A stretch of 64,000 nucleotides of DNA, from NCBI GenBank assembly GCA_963930655.1, contig OZ005610.1, positions 18,288,001-18,352,000 on the forward strand, in the 5' to 3' direction. Positions 22,557-34,387 of the stretch are shown piece after piece. A program made the translations under genes and the position numbers. The DNA comes from Myrica gale (Eukaryota > Streptophyta > Magnoliopsida > Fagales > Myricaceae). The notes beneath the pieces were generated by a model that made no database searches, was not told the DNA's origin, and worked only from the letters and a program-made list of their open reading frames with translations. How positions within the stretch are numbered: the stretch's first letter is position 1; each line of letters begins with the position of its first letter.

Positions 22557-23354
22557 CCTCAGCTACTAATCAAATGGAATCTTTGCAGACTCTAACTCAG
22601 TCCCCATTCTAGAAAACTTTAAACTTTCCTTGCAATGAAGCATTATCCTCTAATTCCTCCATCCCACAATCAAAAATTTTCGAATTGTAATAGGCTCCAA
22701 TATGTTTGTGCTTACTAGTCCGGTAATGTCCAAATATTTTACAAGCCCACAATTTTCACCATCTAGAGTAGAGAGAAAACATATCCTCCACCAATGAGAT
22801 GGATGTCTGCACAGAGAAAATCCTATCAGAATATGACAACACCGATTGCCAGTACATGTCAAATACCAAAAACAATACGCACTCAACATTCCAAGGATCA
22901 CAACATACCTACGGTAGAGCAAACATAATTTGAGCCTGAACCCCAAAACCAGGGTTGCGGGGTGGCTCCCTGCCACCCCTTTGTGGCAGCGAGAGCCACC
23001 ATCGCAGGCTCCCCACTCTACGGGTGGCTCACCACCACCCCCAAAAACCAGGGAGGCCTTCTAGCTCCTTGGTTCTTTAGGGATGATTTTTTTAAAAAAA
23101 AAAAATTGTTAATTAATTTTTCTTTTATAATTTTATTTATTTTACTGATGTGACCCAATAAAAATGACGTGGCATTTGTAAACAAATTTTGTTAGTGTTA
23201 TTTTCTGGTTGCTCATGATGTGTAAAACAGTTAGTTGACTGAGTAATTCGCTAACGGAGTAGACAGAATAACCATTTTGACAACATCTCAAAACCCACCC
23301 AGGACAAATTTTTAAAAGTGATCAAAACATAGGGATGAAAATGATCATTAATCC

Positions 23355-23949
23355 AAAAAAATAGCATAACAAAAATCTAGAGTGGGGCGTTGAACACGGC
23401 GGCGAGACTGCATATTTTTGGCTTTTTTCAGCTTGTCGAGTTGCACAGTAAATAAGTTTTTCACTTTTTTCAACCACCCCCAACATCTTCGAGGTAGAGG
23501 TCCTTGCGTTCCGTGAGGGTTTGTTGCTGAAGTTTAACTACGTGTTTGATTGTTAAAGTTTTGAAGTGTTTAAAATCTTAGAGTGTTGGAGCTGGTGGAA
23601 AAGTGAAGAGATAGATGATTTGAATAAATTTCTTATATTTATTGGAGTAAAAAGTGAAGATTTGATGGGGAGACATGATTTTGGGGAGTTATTTTTTTGG
23701 GGAAAAAATTTTGAGGGCCAAAATTTTTTGACTCCCAAACACTTAATAAATTTGGGCAGGGTTTTAAACCGTGCACACTTTGGCTATTGTGTTTCTATTT
23801 CCTCAACCACGTGCATAACTGTGAAATCGTATATCCCTTTTCATTTTAGGAGCTGCTGCAATGTTTTTTCTATTCGCCATTTTGAGTAGTTGTATATTTC
23901 AAAAACCTAGCTTTTGTAGGTTGTACTAGTTTTTGTCGTTTGCCTTGAC
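23355..23949. other. Spacer with a possible small MITE
   Basis: No gene recognised. GTGTTTG near 23542 and CAAACAC near 23741 could be the ends of a small Harbinger-like MITE, but the inner inverted repeat is weak. Confidence 0.3.
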
Positions 23950-23973
23950 AGAAACAATCTCTACAACCTCGAT

Positions 23974-24730
23974 TTAAGGGAAAACCTTTGTTTGTGTATT
24001 CTGACTATACTTCCACCTCGATGCCCCACACACCGGACACTTTTGTAACTCACTGTGCTCCTTCCAAGACAGTACACAGTTATTTAAGCATGCATGTTTG
24101 TTCTCGTAGCTAAATCCTATATTATTTCTACACTTTTTCGCCTTTAATAGATTTATAAAGTGTCTCCTCCTCCGGCAGCGCATCTTTTATTAAGCCCAAC
24201 ACATCCTCAAACGCCTTTACAGTCAAAATATTCTCCGACTTCACATGAATAACTTGACAACGAAAGACAACTTTGAGTACTTCTTAAACCCGGGATACAA
24301 CTCTCGCTCAGCATCCGCCCATAACTTAGTATACTTGAAAAACCTATCTCGGGACCCCGACTTGACTATTTCAGGACCTGGCATATTTTCACCAACGTTC
24401 TCATTAACCCTTCTTCCCACCTCAAAATCTTCTAACATGTCTCTCATATCATCATTTGTGTTTCCCCCAGAGCTTTCACTGCTCGGTTCAGGTTCTAAAG
24501 TCACTACCCCGTTAGAAACTTCTAAAATTGACTCTCCGTGAAATACCCAATGAGTGTAACTCTGGTCAAACCCAATTATGAATAATGATCCTCCATCTCG
24601 TCCACACGTTGGAACAACACATTCTTAAACCTCTTACATGAACATCTTATTAGTTCCCGACTATATGCATAACTACAGGCAACACTCATAAAATCTCAGC
24701 CTCATAAATCCAGCACTTATCCATATTGAT
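23974..24730 (-). pseudogene. TNP2-type CACTA transposase, N-terminal part, decayed
   Basis: On the minus strand from about 24730 the start MDKCWIYEAEIL resembles the transposase-associated domain opening of TNP2 proteins. Then comes an HWVFHGE-like stretch seen with a frame change, an acidic linker (24241-24504: DMRDMLEDFEVGRRV), then FFKYTKLWADAERELYPG, KKYSKLSFVVKL and, in a new frame, HACLNNCVLSWKEHSEL and CPVCGASRWK. The last is the zinc-binding C..C...CP.CG.SRW motif of TNP2. Stops and frameshifts break it near 24241 and 24183, and the catalytic middle and C-terminus are absent. TNP2 is the catalytic transposase of CACTA elements; this copy cannot work. Confidence 0.85.
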
Positions 24731-25074
24731 CCGTCAAGGAGGAAAATACAAATAATAATGCAAACAATGATAACATTCATACACAACTCCAATTTGTTTG
24801 GGTGATAAGTCCTATCTTATTCAAGTTTACAATATCACGTACTGAACGTAATTGAACCGACCATTGTGACCGATGCTCTAGAAATTTCTACAGCATTTCC
24901 CCTCAGTCATCAGACACATGCCTACAACATTGAGCATAAACACCCACCATTTAAGGTAGTGTGTAAGCTCAATGATGAATGTGTATCCGAAGGACAAAAG
25001 GAGATTTACATCAAAATTTCTAAACACATCAACACATCTATCACAATAGCAGATACAATTACGCACATCACGCT

Positions 25075-26278
25075 GTGAGTCATAGTTTTCAGGATTAAGG
25101 CAACTCAAGAGGGGAGTGAATTGGTTTCCTAAAACTTTTCGGTATTGATCCCCAAAGACGTGTTTGCTAGTAGATACTACTTTAGCACAAATATAATATG
25201 CAATAAGAGTAAGTATGTGCTAAAAGTAAAGAGTAAGGACAAGATAAGCAAACACTCGATTTTTAGGTGTTTCGACAAACCCGCCTACATCTACCCCTCA
25301 AGCTCCTTCACCGAGCCTTGAGGTTTTCCACTATCTTCCAATAGCTTTACACACTAGCTTCCGGGTGCTAAAGAACCGTACAAGTGCTTTCCCGGGCTCA
25401 ACACTCACCACTCACAACCTAACAAGCTTGAAATATACACTCTCTAAGGTTCTTCTTTAGTGAACAACCTCACTAAAGGAAACACATCTTTTGGATATGA
25501 AGATAGAAGAACAAAAACTCTCTCGATAGAGTAGATATGAAAAAGAAGGCTATATCTCTTGATTCACACAAAGACAAGGATATGAAAGTGTGTTTTGTGT
25601 GAATGCTATGAGAAATATAGAATATGAGAGTTTAAGATATTTCTCAGGCTATACAAATGATATGTGGTCGTTGGTTCTTCATTTTAGACGTTATGAATGT
25701 GTATTTATAGATCACATGTGAAAACTAGCCGTTTATAGCCGTTGGGAGTTCGATTTGACAATTTTACCATTGTTACCGGTCGACCGCATCAACTAGTCGT
25801 TGCTCAACGATCATAAATTTGAATGTTGTCAACATCATCCGCTTTATGTAGCGGTCGACCGCTACAAATAATTTCATAGACCGGTTCATTTAAAATCATG
25901 TTTTTGACCACTTTTAAACACCCAATTTTAAAGACTTACTTCCCATAAGTATATGAAGGGTTTGAAGTTTGTTTGGGGTGTTTTGAAACCTTTAAAAATA
26001 TTTTAATCTTTCAAACAAAACTTAAAACAGTTTATGCACGTTCTGAAAGATATGCAAGTGCGTGATTCAAATCCTTGTCAAAAATGAAACAAAGAGTTAC
26101 AAGGATTATACCCTAAGGTCTTGAATCTTCACTTTGAGCTCCTTGCATCTTCTTGTTCTTCTTTCTTCAAGTCTTTGGCTCTTTCATCAAGTCGTCTTTG
26201 TCTTTGAAGATGTCCATTTTATAAACTTGATCTGTTTATTGAAATCATCAAAATATCGATTGTGCACAAAAGCCAACA
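25075..26278 (-). mobile_element. SIRE-type Copia LTR (fossil)
   Basis: On the minus strand the LTR starts TGTTGGCTTTTGTGC at 26278, directly after a purine-rich tract with ATCATCAAAAAG (26279-26300), the usual 3'-LTR junction of SIRE elements. It runs about 1.2 kb to the CCTCTTGAGTTGCC region near 25100. The exact far end and target duplication were not fixed. Related to 465-592. Confidence 0.7.
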
Positions 26279-27640
26279 ATCTCCCACTTTTTGATGATGA
26301 CAATAAATTGATAATTTTTGGATGACTCCCCTTATCTTTTGCAATTGAACAAACATTTGAAACTTGAGACAAAGCATTAGTTGTAGCCATTTGGATTCAT
26401 AAAGAGTAATGCAATTAAAACATTGCCCAATTCAAAGGAAAATATATAGTCATCAAAACTATTAGCACATTTATCCCCCTTTGTCACATCAAAAAGACAA
26501 AGGACACATTTCTTCCTAAAGATGCATATTAACAAAAAACGGTCATATGATCAAAGGGAATACAAGCATATAGACATTTAAGAATTCTCCCCCTTTGTCA
26601 ATAAAAAAGTGAATGCATGGATAGAATTTAAAAGCTCATTTTTCATCCAAAAGAACAATTTGTAATTTTAAACAAGAATTTCATTGAAATGGTATAGAGC
26701 ATGACTAACAGGGACTCAAGAGTCCATCGCTATTACGATAGTACCCACCGAGTGAGTTTGTACCAACCTTTTAGCTACCAATGACAATTTAAAGGTCATT
26801 CTCAACCAAAAAAGTTTAAGCTCTCAAAAACTCATCAAAGTTCATGATTTTGTAAAAAAAGTTAGCTCATGGAGATGTTCGATTTGATAAATGCAAGAAA
26901 TATGTCAAATATGAATACATTTGTATTTAACACATAAGAAATCATCAACCAACAATTGAAGTTATTCTCAAATAAGGATTTAGAAGTTACCAAAGGTTGT
27001 CCCTTTAACATATGTCCTCAAATGTCATAAGTCTTCTTGATAGGCAAGTTTCATCCAAGTACCATTTGTTGCTCCATCCTACAAGAGAATCAAGAAACTA
27101 TTTTTGGTACCCAAACCTTCTTGGGTCCTTCAATGTTAGTTTTGGTTCCTTTTGAAACGCACAATAAAAAATAAAAATTAAGATTCTCATCTTTCTTTAA
27201 CGCACAATAAAAAATAAGATGCTCATCTTTGTTGAAAAATGACATGTTTGAGTAGGTGCATTAAAAGGCCTAACCTTCACAAAATAATTATTAAAATATT
27301 TTTGGTAAATTGAAGATTTGTAGCCTAAGCCACTTTTGTCAAAGACACATCTTTGACTACTAAGCATGTTTTCCAAAGTTTTGCTTCCTTTAGTAAACTT
27401 CTCAATGATTTTGCTTTAAGAAACAATTTTGTTGTTCAAAACAACCTTTTCATTTTCAAATTCTAAAGTTTTTTGTTGGAACAAATCATTTTCTAGCTTT
27501 AGAGTATCTTTCTCATTTTTCAATAAATAAATTTCTTTTGAGATTAAAATGAGTTTCTTTTTCAATGATGATATTAAAATCCATGCTTTTCATTCTAAAA
27601 CAATTCAATTTAAAACTCACTGACCTCAAATACAATCCAA
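26279..27640 (-). mobile_element. SIRE-type Copia internal region, gag part only (fossil)
   Basis: The minus strand around 27100 carries the GPKKVWVPK linker that follows the zinc finger in SIRE-lineage gag, and around 27310-27350 the SSQRCVFDKSGLGY motif of the same gag. No pol sequence lies between gag and the LTR, so the element is a shortened, broken derivative. Inserted into CACTA element B. Confidence 0.7.
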
Positions 27641-28601
27641 TATCAAATTCTAAATGAGTTGCTCCTTCCACACTCTATTCAATGAGGTTGGACGCCCAAA
27701 ATCAGCTCTTCTCTTCTTATCTTCCTCAAATATCTCGTTTTCTAAGTATTTTCCATTTTTGATCCACTGTCTGTGATTCTGTCACTTTCATACGATTGAA
27801 TATCGTTCTGACTCATACTAGGGTGTTCGGATGCCTTCGTGTATTAGTTTTCAAAAGAATAGTTGCCGCCTAAAATTTCATAACCGTCTGCACGACTACA
27901 TACACGTATGAACTATCTATTACAGCTCACGACACCGTTTTAGTAATCTTTAAACGACAACGTCTGATCATAAAAGCACCTGTTCGAACGGTCCACCATT
28001 GTCCGAACATTAGCTTATATTTCTTGACATTGTTTTAAAAATACCAAAATGATAGCGTCTGATCATAAACATCAACATTCGGACGCCGTTTGTAAATCCT
28101 CAAACGAGAGCGTCTCAAGAAAATGATCGTAAATGAAAGCGTCCCGACCGTATAAACAACCATTCTGAGAGTTTGTTTTATATAATCCGACACCATTCGA
28201 GCTTTCAGTAAAAAGTTCGGACGGTTACCTTGTCGTCCGAACGGGTTTTGACAATTTTTTTTAAGTTTGTACAATTCTATTTATTAGCAAGTTTTAAATA
28301 ATCAAAGTTAGTTAATAATATAAATAACCTTCAGTGTGTTAAGTTCTAATATCAACATTTTTTTGAATGAGTGTACCAAAATTAGAAACATAACATTAAT
28401 TAACATATTGTATTAAATTCTAATAAATACAAATAATATAACTGAAATAACATAAATATATCAAATATTGTCAAAATATAATATAAACAAAATAACATCA
28501 AATAAATACCAATACAAGTCCATAAAACATAATATAAAAGTAAATGTCCTCAAAACATAATAAAAAAAATTAACGTCATAATAAAACTAAATAAAGATAG
28601 A

Positions 28602-29452
28602 CTACTGCTCATCATCATCATCATCATCCATTAGTTTTAGAATGTTACGGACATGACGAATGTGCTCCTCTATCACCACAACTCGTTGAGTCAAGGCAAA
28701 TATCTCTGCACTACTTGACACTCTCCGCATGGCCTCCTGAACCACATCGACCATCTTCTTCCACCCAGAGTCCATGTCTATGACCTTACACTCCAAAATT
28801 GTCAGTCGACCACTGATATCACTCACCATCAAATGGGTTGGCCGCATGATCGATTGCATCCACTGAATCAGATTTGTCATCATATCGTCCATCCAACTCA
28901 GCCGTTGTGCCCCAAGTCCCTGGGTCGAGCCCTTTCCAGGATCCTACTCCTCCATTGCCTCATCAGGCTGCTCCTATCGTCTAACTCTAGCAGCCCGAGC
29001 GGCATTCAGCACTCGGCATGAGATTCTCCTGCCCTCGGCTCATCAGCACCCTCGGGTAACATCATGGCGTGCAGGAACTGGGTCAGGAGAATCTCATGCG
29101 GCAATGAAGTCATAGCATTAGTCTTCAGGGCCTCTGCACGAATGGACTGATAGATGTATGATGCCATATCAGCAGCTAGTCCACGTACAACTACGTGGTA
29201 CAAGAAATCGACCCCGCTATAAGACATCTTTGTTGTGTGCTTCTTCGAGTCGATGTCGGAGCACAAAATTAGGTGTATGATCCGCCAAAAAAGAAGCAGA
29301 TGCTTGTGTATCATATAGCTTCCCTCCAAAATAGTTGTATGCTCGCCCAATATAGTCCGGAATACCTCGACCTTAGTATGCCAGCCCTCTTGGCTCATTG
29401 GTTGGTTTGAGAACGCTGCCAAATATCTCTCGTACCCTAAGAATCTGCACAA
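28602..29452 (-). pseudogene. CACTA-associated plant transposon protein (element B copy)
   Basis: 29452-29006 encodes 148 aa with AAFSNQPMSQEGWHTKVEVF, LLLFWRIIHLILCSDID, KKHTTKMSYSGVDFLY and a region like VRGLAADMASYIYQSIR; 28892-28602 encodes the C-terminal coiled coil ending in an acidic DDDDDDEQ tail. The same two parts occur in order at 14958-15660 on the plus strand. This copy is better kept than A's but still in two frames. It matches the uncharacterised plant transposon protein type; biochemical role unknown. Confidence 0.6.
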
Positions 29453-30022
29453 AGAGCGTTCGAATGGTTAGAAGGATGTTCGAACATGAAAAGACCGTCC
29501 GAACGACAAGAACATCATACGAACATTATCAAAACGCAACATGGAGGCGCACGTTTGGCTTTACAAGATTGGGTATCCTCTCAATCAACGTACTTCGTAT
29601 TAGATGCCAAAATGTAAACCGTTTAAAATGGTTCGACATAATAAACACGTCTGGATGCCTTATCCCGTCGTTCAAATGGGTTTCCACTGAATTGGCGCAA
29701 CGTGGAGGCGCACGTTTGGCTGAATAAACGTTTGGACAGTATACATGTGGTTCGAATTTTGTATGACGTAAACATGTGTAAGTCATGCGACGGTTACAGG
29801 AACGTCCGAACGGGGTACTCAACCGTTCCAACGTCTTTTCATCATAAAAGTCCGAATGATAATACTTTTCATCCGAACGCCTACCTCATTAAACATGTAT
29901 ACTCTATCTGTTACGTAATTAATTTACCTCAATTTAATTTACTTCACTCAATTTAATACATTTTAATTTGGCTCAAATTTTTAACTTTATTTATTTATTT
30001 TGAATACATATAACAGATGTTT

Positions 30023-30131
30023 AATGAGTGATTTGTTATAACAGATGTTTAATATAAAAATAAGTTTAACTATATATATATAGTTAAGCTTATTTTTATA
30101 TTAAACATCTGTTATAACAAATCACTCATTT
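30023..30131. repeat. Near-perfect 109-bp palindrome (hairpin)
   Basis: Arms of about 54 bp (left from AATGAGTGATTTGTTATAAC, right its inverse ending ATCACTCATT) meet at AACTATATATATATAGTT. Only one clear arm mismatch (AAGTTT against AAGCTT) was seen. A partial extra copy of the arm word TAACAGATGTTTAAT lies just to the left, at 30011-30025. Confidence 0.88.
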
Positions 30132-30419
30132 AATTGTAATTGCAAGCGAATTACAGTAACCGTTACAATCTAATTACACTAACCATTCCGTTAACATAGC
30201 ACTCATACTAATCACCCATTTGATTGTACTAATTATCCATTTAAATTGAAATAAATTTAATGCAATGAAAAAAAATAATTAATATGAAATATAAAATATA
30301 ATCCAAATACTGAACGAAAAAACAATCATAATGTCTAGTACAAGCCGGAGTCAGTCCTTTAAAGGATAAATAAATAATAGTGATAAAGCATAAACAGGAG
30401 ACTAGTTCAAAATCACGAG

Positions 30420-30735
30420 TTGGCTCGTCCAGCTCTTGTTCGAGGGCGTCACGAACATGCGCCAAATGCTCCTCCATATTATCCACCCGTCTGACGAGTG
30501 TTTGCTGCTGTATCGGAACGGTATAGACAAACTGGGACAACTAAGACAATTGTTCTCTCACAGAGAACAGTTCCATGGGCAAAATATTTAGCTCTTTTGT
30601 TGGAGCCTTAAACGTTAGAGCAAGTTTGGTCACCAGACCGGTCAAGCGGCATTGGAGCTCCATGCACAATGAAGGCGTCTGCTCCACTATCGCCCGAATA
30701 CTCTCTTTCAACTCCACTAAAAAGGCATCTGCCAA
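30420..30735 (-). pseudogene. Short coiled-coil CACTA ORF (element B)
   Basis: The minus strand encodes FLVELKESIRAIVEQTPSLC ... NILPMELFSVREQLS, a stop, then QQQTLVRRVDNMEEHLAHVR and EQELDEPTRD. The same ending (INRLDNMEERLEHLRDSVG, DLDEPVK) is found at 58092-58362 on the plus strand in element C. It looks like a helical oligomerisation region. No known domain. Confidence 0.5.
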
Positions 30736-31850
30736 AGCTGGTCTCTCTGTCTACCCCCCGACATTGGTGATACTTCTCCCGAAGCATTCCGTGGTCAACC
30801 TAGCAAAAATCTTCCGAACATAAGCACAAACCGTTCGCAAGAATATCAAATTGCGTCGTTTAAATTCTAAGACGTCGGCACGGAAAAAAGTCGACCGAAT
30901 GTCTTAAACATCCTTCCAAACGTTGTTTCGATGAACAGAAACAATGCAGCATAATTTGATGAGCGCAAACAAATTAAACAACGGATGATATTGAATTGAA
31001 ATGCATGAAATTGAGAAGCAAACTCGTGACGAAAGTTTTACCTAAAGTTGTTTTAGAGATCTTGAACGGGTAGTGAAAACATTTGAGAGAAAATTTTGAG
31101 AGAATAGAGTGAGTTTGTGATTTTGACAAAGTCTGGCCTTGTTAATGTGTTCAGGAATCGTCCAAACGTATTTCATAAAAGTACAGACAATTCTCAGCGG
31201 TTATATTCACACGTGGCTTAATCAAATTTAACGTTATTAAATATGTCTGATTCTAAAAAGTTCTAGAACTTAAACCGTCCGGACGATATTGATTAGTATG
31301 AACGGTTTCAAAATCACGTGTCTGAAGTTTTGCAATGTGGAACCACACGATTCGCGGAAGAAGCGATCATACCTGTGTGGACATGTTTTGTATCGTCCGG
31401 GGAAGGTATTTTTTCTGTTGGAACGCGGTTGATGACGTCCGGATGCTATTGAGTGTTCATGATGATTTTTAATTGTTACTATAAGCTAAAGATTATTATT
31501 CGGTAGGTATATCCGTGCGGACTTTGTATAAAATGAGTCCAGAAAATATTGTAAAAATTTTGACAATTCTAATCGTCACTCAGTTACAACGATTTGCAAT
31601 TTGTCACCCAGAAAATTTTGACATACGTTTTGCTTATTTGTCTGGAAGGTATTTTGTATTTTGTGACGATTTTTATCGTCACTCATTCGCGACGCGTGTA
31701 TGTCATTTTTGACCGGTCTAGACTGTTTTGGTGTTCCTGGATGGTTTTGGGTGACAAAATTAATATTTTGTCAAGGAAATGCCAATTTAGGTGACAAAAT
31801 TTGGTTTGACACCCAAAATTTTGTCAACTAAAGCTATATTTCTTGTAGTG

Positions 31851-32536
31851 AGGGTCCCCGCCCCATGTGGACAGAGATAGAGCCACCCCCGTTTTGTTTT
31901 TCAAAAAACGACGACATTTCCCATTAATAAGGAGCATCGTCGTTTTGCTAAATATGGTTAAAAAAGTTAAAAAAAGGCAGCTTCAAATCATTTCATTTTG
32001 ATGCTGCCTTTTATTCTTATTCAAAATTTTGTGCCCCTCATTGGCGCTTTCTTCCCTCCTCACCGTTGTCCCAACCGGCTAGCCCTCACAATTTTGAACT
32101 AGTTGCCCCTCCCTCTCTTGTTTGAAGCTGCAGCCACCGCTCCGTTTATCTCTCAGTCCGCGTGGCCCCTCTCTCCTTAACTCAATCTCTTTCTTTCTCT
32201 CTGCCCAAATTTGAGCGGTTTAACAGAGAACTGCCTCCCAAAAACCATCATCGTTAGTTGTAGGAATCATCTCATGCAGTTGAGGGGCGGTAGCAGTCGC
32301 GGATGAGGGCATAACCTCCCCCATTTAAATTGCTACCCAGCCCTAAGAGGGGGTCTTCTTTTGTCTAAAAAAAATCGAGTGGAAGATAAAAAGACCCAAA
32401 ATCCGATTGAAGCATCTTTGGCGGTGTTGTTTATCTCGGAGAGCCATGTCCCAGGGGAGGTTTTAGGAAGGAAAAAGGTTACTACAACACAGACAAAACG
32501 CGTGAAGGTGGGATTTAATGTGCCCCACCCGGCCCC
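31851..32536 (+). other. Spacer and probable LINE 5' region
   Basis: No clear ORF. Two small stem-loops are visible: 31915-31950 (AAACGACGA / TCGTCGTTT) and 31973-32012 (AAAGGCAGC / GCTGCCTTT). The pyrimidine-rich stretch 32040-32240 and the ORF2 start that follows suggest that part of this is the 5' or ORF1-end region of the LINE. Confidence 0.35.
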
Positions 32537-33202
32537 ATGAAGCTACTATCGTGGAATTGTGGCGGTCTGGCTAGACCGGCGGCAACTAGGGCCTTCTGAA
32601 CCATGATTAAATAAATGGATCCGCGAGGGATTTTTTTGATTGAAACAAAGGTTGGTTCTACAGTGTCGTGTGTTTTTCTTGTTTTGTTGAAATTTCGCCT
32701 GTGGGAAGAGGTGGAGGTTTGGTTTTCTGCTGGCATCCTAGTTTGAGTTTTGACATTGTTTGGGAGTCAATGCATATCTTACATTTGCGTTTTCAGTCTG
32801 TTAGGGAGTATCACTAAAATTAGGGGAGACAGATCATATAGAGAGGTGTATATGTGGTGGTCAGGTTAAAAGGTAAACAAGGCTAAGTCGTCAACCCATT
32901 TGGAGATAATTTTCATAGTCAGCAAGTGGTGCAAATCATGGAAAAAATGAAGGCCAAACAATTGCCTCCTAAAGCAAACCACCTTGGTCTTCCGCTGATT
33001 ATTCCTAGATCGAGGGGTAAAGCTTTTGAGGATATTAAAGATCAGGTGTTCAAAAACATTACATAGTGGAGATTGAAGGTGTTATCTCAAGCGGGCAGAA
33101 CAAGTTTGATACAAACAACTGCAGCTGCAATTCCAATTCACCCATTTAGTTTCGCTCTCATGACAACAGGTTCGATGACATGTACTACGATCGCCATGAA
33201 AT
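32537..33202 (+). mobile_element. L1-type LINE ORF2, internally deleted
   Basis: ORF2 starts at 32537 with MKLLSWNCGGLARP, the conserved opening of the plant L1 endonuclease (MK.LSWNCRGL), and continues to IFLIETKVGS with two early in-frame stops. From about 32945 the sequence jumps to the far end of the reverse transcriptase: LGLPLIIPRSRGKAFEDI and WRLKVLSQAGRTSLIQT (family: YLGLP...R, GWK.K.LS.AGR..LI), again with a stop. Most of the RT, including the YADD catalytic box, is deleted. It is cut at 33202 by a hAT insertion and no 3' end or poly(A) is seen beyond it. A dead element. Confidence 0.85.
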
Positions 33203-34379
33203 CAGGGGCGAAACTACACAGGGACGATGGGTGGCAGCCGCCCCCCATCGACTAAAAATTCCTTAATTTTTTTATTTTTACCCCGGCTTGGCCCACCCAA
33301 AACTCAGCCCGCCCCTCTTGAAACGCTTTGTTTGCTTGTTTGTGGGTTTAGTAGTCTTTGCATGCCCCCTTGAAAAGTTCTGCTTTTTGTTTGTGGGTTA
33401 AGTAGTCTCTACATTTGTCTGACTTGAAAATTACAGGGGCGTTGTAAGAATGCCAACTCTACTCACCCTCATTTAAGAGGCCTTATTGAATGTTAATCGT
33501 GAACTTCCGAGCCACATTTAATATCCTTGGGTAAATATTTAATGACGCGTTGCTGTTAGTAGAATGACATTTGTCCACTTCCATCTTGAAGAATTATGGT
33601 GTTAAATTATCTTTCTTTTTTTTTCTTCTTTTTTTATGTAGAACTACTGAGAAATAATATGTTTGTACGTATTGGAATTTAATAATATTTGTTTCAACAA
33701 CTTTATGTCCAATTGAATTTTAAATACAATTAAACAAGCATTTTAAAATAATTAAGCACAAATATAATCAAATACCTAAAATAATAAAATCAAATTAGAC
33801 AAATAACATCACATTAATATAAGAAAGATAATTTATTAAAACTAAGGTTAGAAATACAATATTTAAATCAAGGAAGGGAAATTCAGCCATATACTAAAAA
33901 TTAACCAAATTACTCTAAAATATTAGAGGAAATAAAAAAAAATCAAATATACAATTTAAACACATACATTGACACTAAAATAGTGATCTCAATTAAAAGA
34001 TTAAAAATTAAAGGAAATAAATCCTATAAGCAATTAATCAAATGATAAATACTAAACAATGCACAAATTACGAAAATAAAGCAAATATTAAGAAAAAAAA
34101 CACAATTAATAAAAATATTTAAAAGAAAGCCTTAACATAAGGATCTCAAAAGTAGCTCAAAATATTAGAGATATTACACGTAAAATCCAATTGTCGCATC
34201 TCAGTTTCAGTAAATAGTACTTTAAGTATATTTCGATATAATATTTTTTTTTTATGTTTTTAGTCTTTAATTTTTTATATTTTAACTCTAAGACACTTTT
34301 TACATTACGTAGTAAAATTTTTTTTATCATTTTTCTTAAAAATTTGCTCATTTCAAATTTATTCCTCGTTCCGCCACTA
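33203..34379. mobile_element. Non-autonomous hAT element, sister of 21355-22556
   Basis: Left end CAGGGGCGAAACTACACAGG and right end TCGTTCCGCCACTA share the terminal sequences of the hAT at 21355. Flanking 8-mers CATGAAAT (33195-33202) and CATGTAAT (34380-34387) match at 7 of 8 bases, a slightly decayed target duplication. It is 1177 bp, very AT-rich, with no transposase. It lies in the LINE ORF2 remnant. Confidence 0.8.
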
Positions 34380-34387
34380 CATGTAAT

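Larger units (their letters stand above)
21100..23354. mobile_element. MULE-like element with a nested hAT
   Basis: Left end GGGTTAATGATCATTTTTGTC and its inverse at the right end (GAAAATGATCATTAATCC), plus matching inner parts (ATCACTTTTAAAAATT; the CCACCCC/GGGGTGG blocks at 21190-21280 and 22960-23040), show long imperfect inverted repeats. The flanks are A-runs, so a target duplication cannot be set. The middle is split by a 1.2-kb hAT. Sequence at 22570-22930 is not repeat-like and may be a captured gene piece, but I could not identify it. Confidence 0.6.
23950..31850 (-). mobile_element. CACTA element B (read from 31850 leftward), split by a SIRE fossil
   Basis: The terminus at 31850 (minus strand CACTACAAGAAATATAGC) and about 300 bases behind it match the left end of element A at 13992, including the GTGTCAAACCAAATTTTGTC block. 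Inward on the minus strand come two decayed ORFs, GTTCGGACG-rich sequence (27800-28280, 29450-29900), the SIRE fossil at about 25075-27640, then a TNP2 transposase N-terminal region. The 3-bp flanks of 13992 (GCG) and 31850 (AGG) differ, and the genes of A and B face each other, so A and B are two elements rather than one. The inner end of B is not defined. Confidence 0.65.

Noticed and set aside
22650-22976. Minus-strand ORF inside the MULE-like element as a captured gene
   Set aside because: Non-repetitive look but no family recognised; kept only as a remark.
23542-23748. Harbinger-type MITE
   Set aside because: Only the outer 7 bases pair well and the 3-bp flanks are not convincing.
13992-31850. 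One giant CACTA element
   Set aside because: The same ORF occurs near both ends in opposite orientation, and the 3-bp flanks (GCG and AGG) do not match. Two separate elements fit better.
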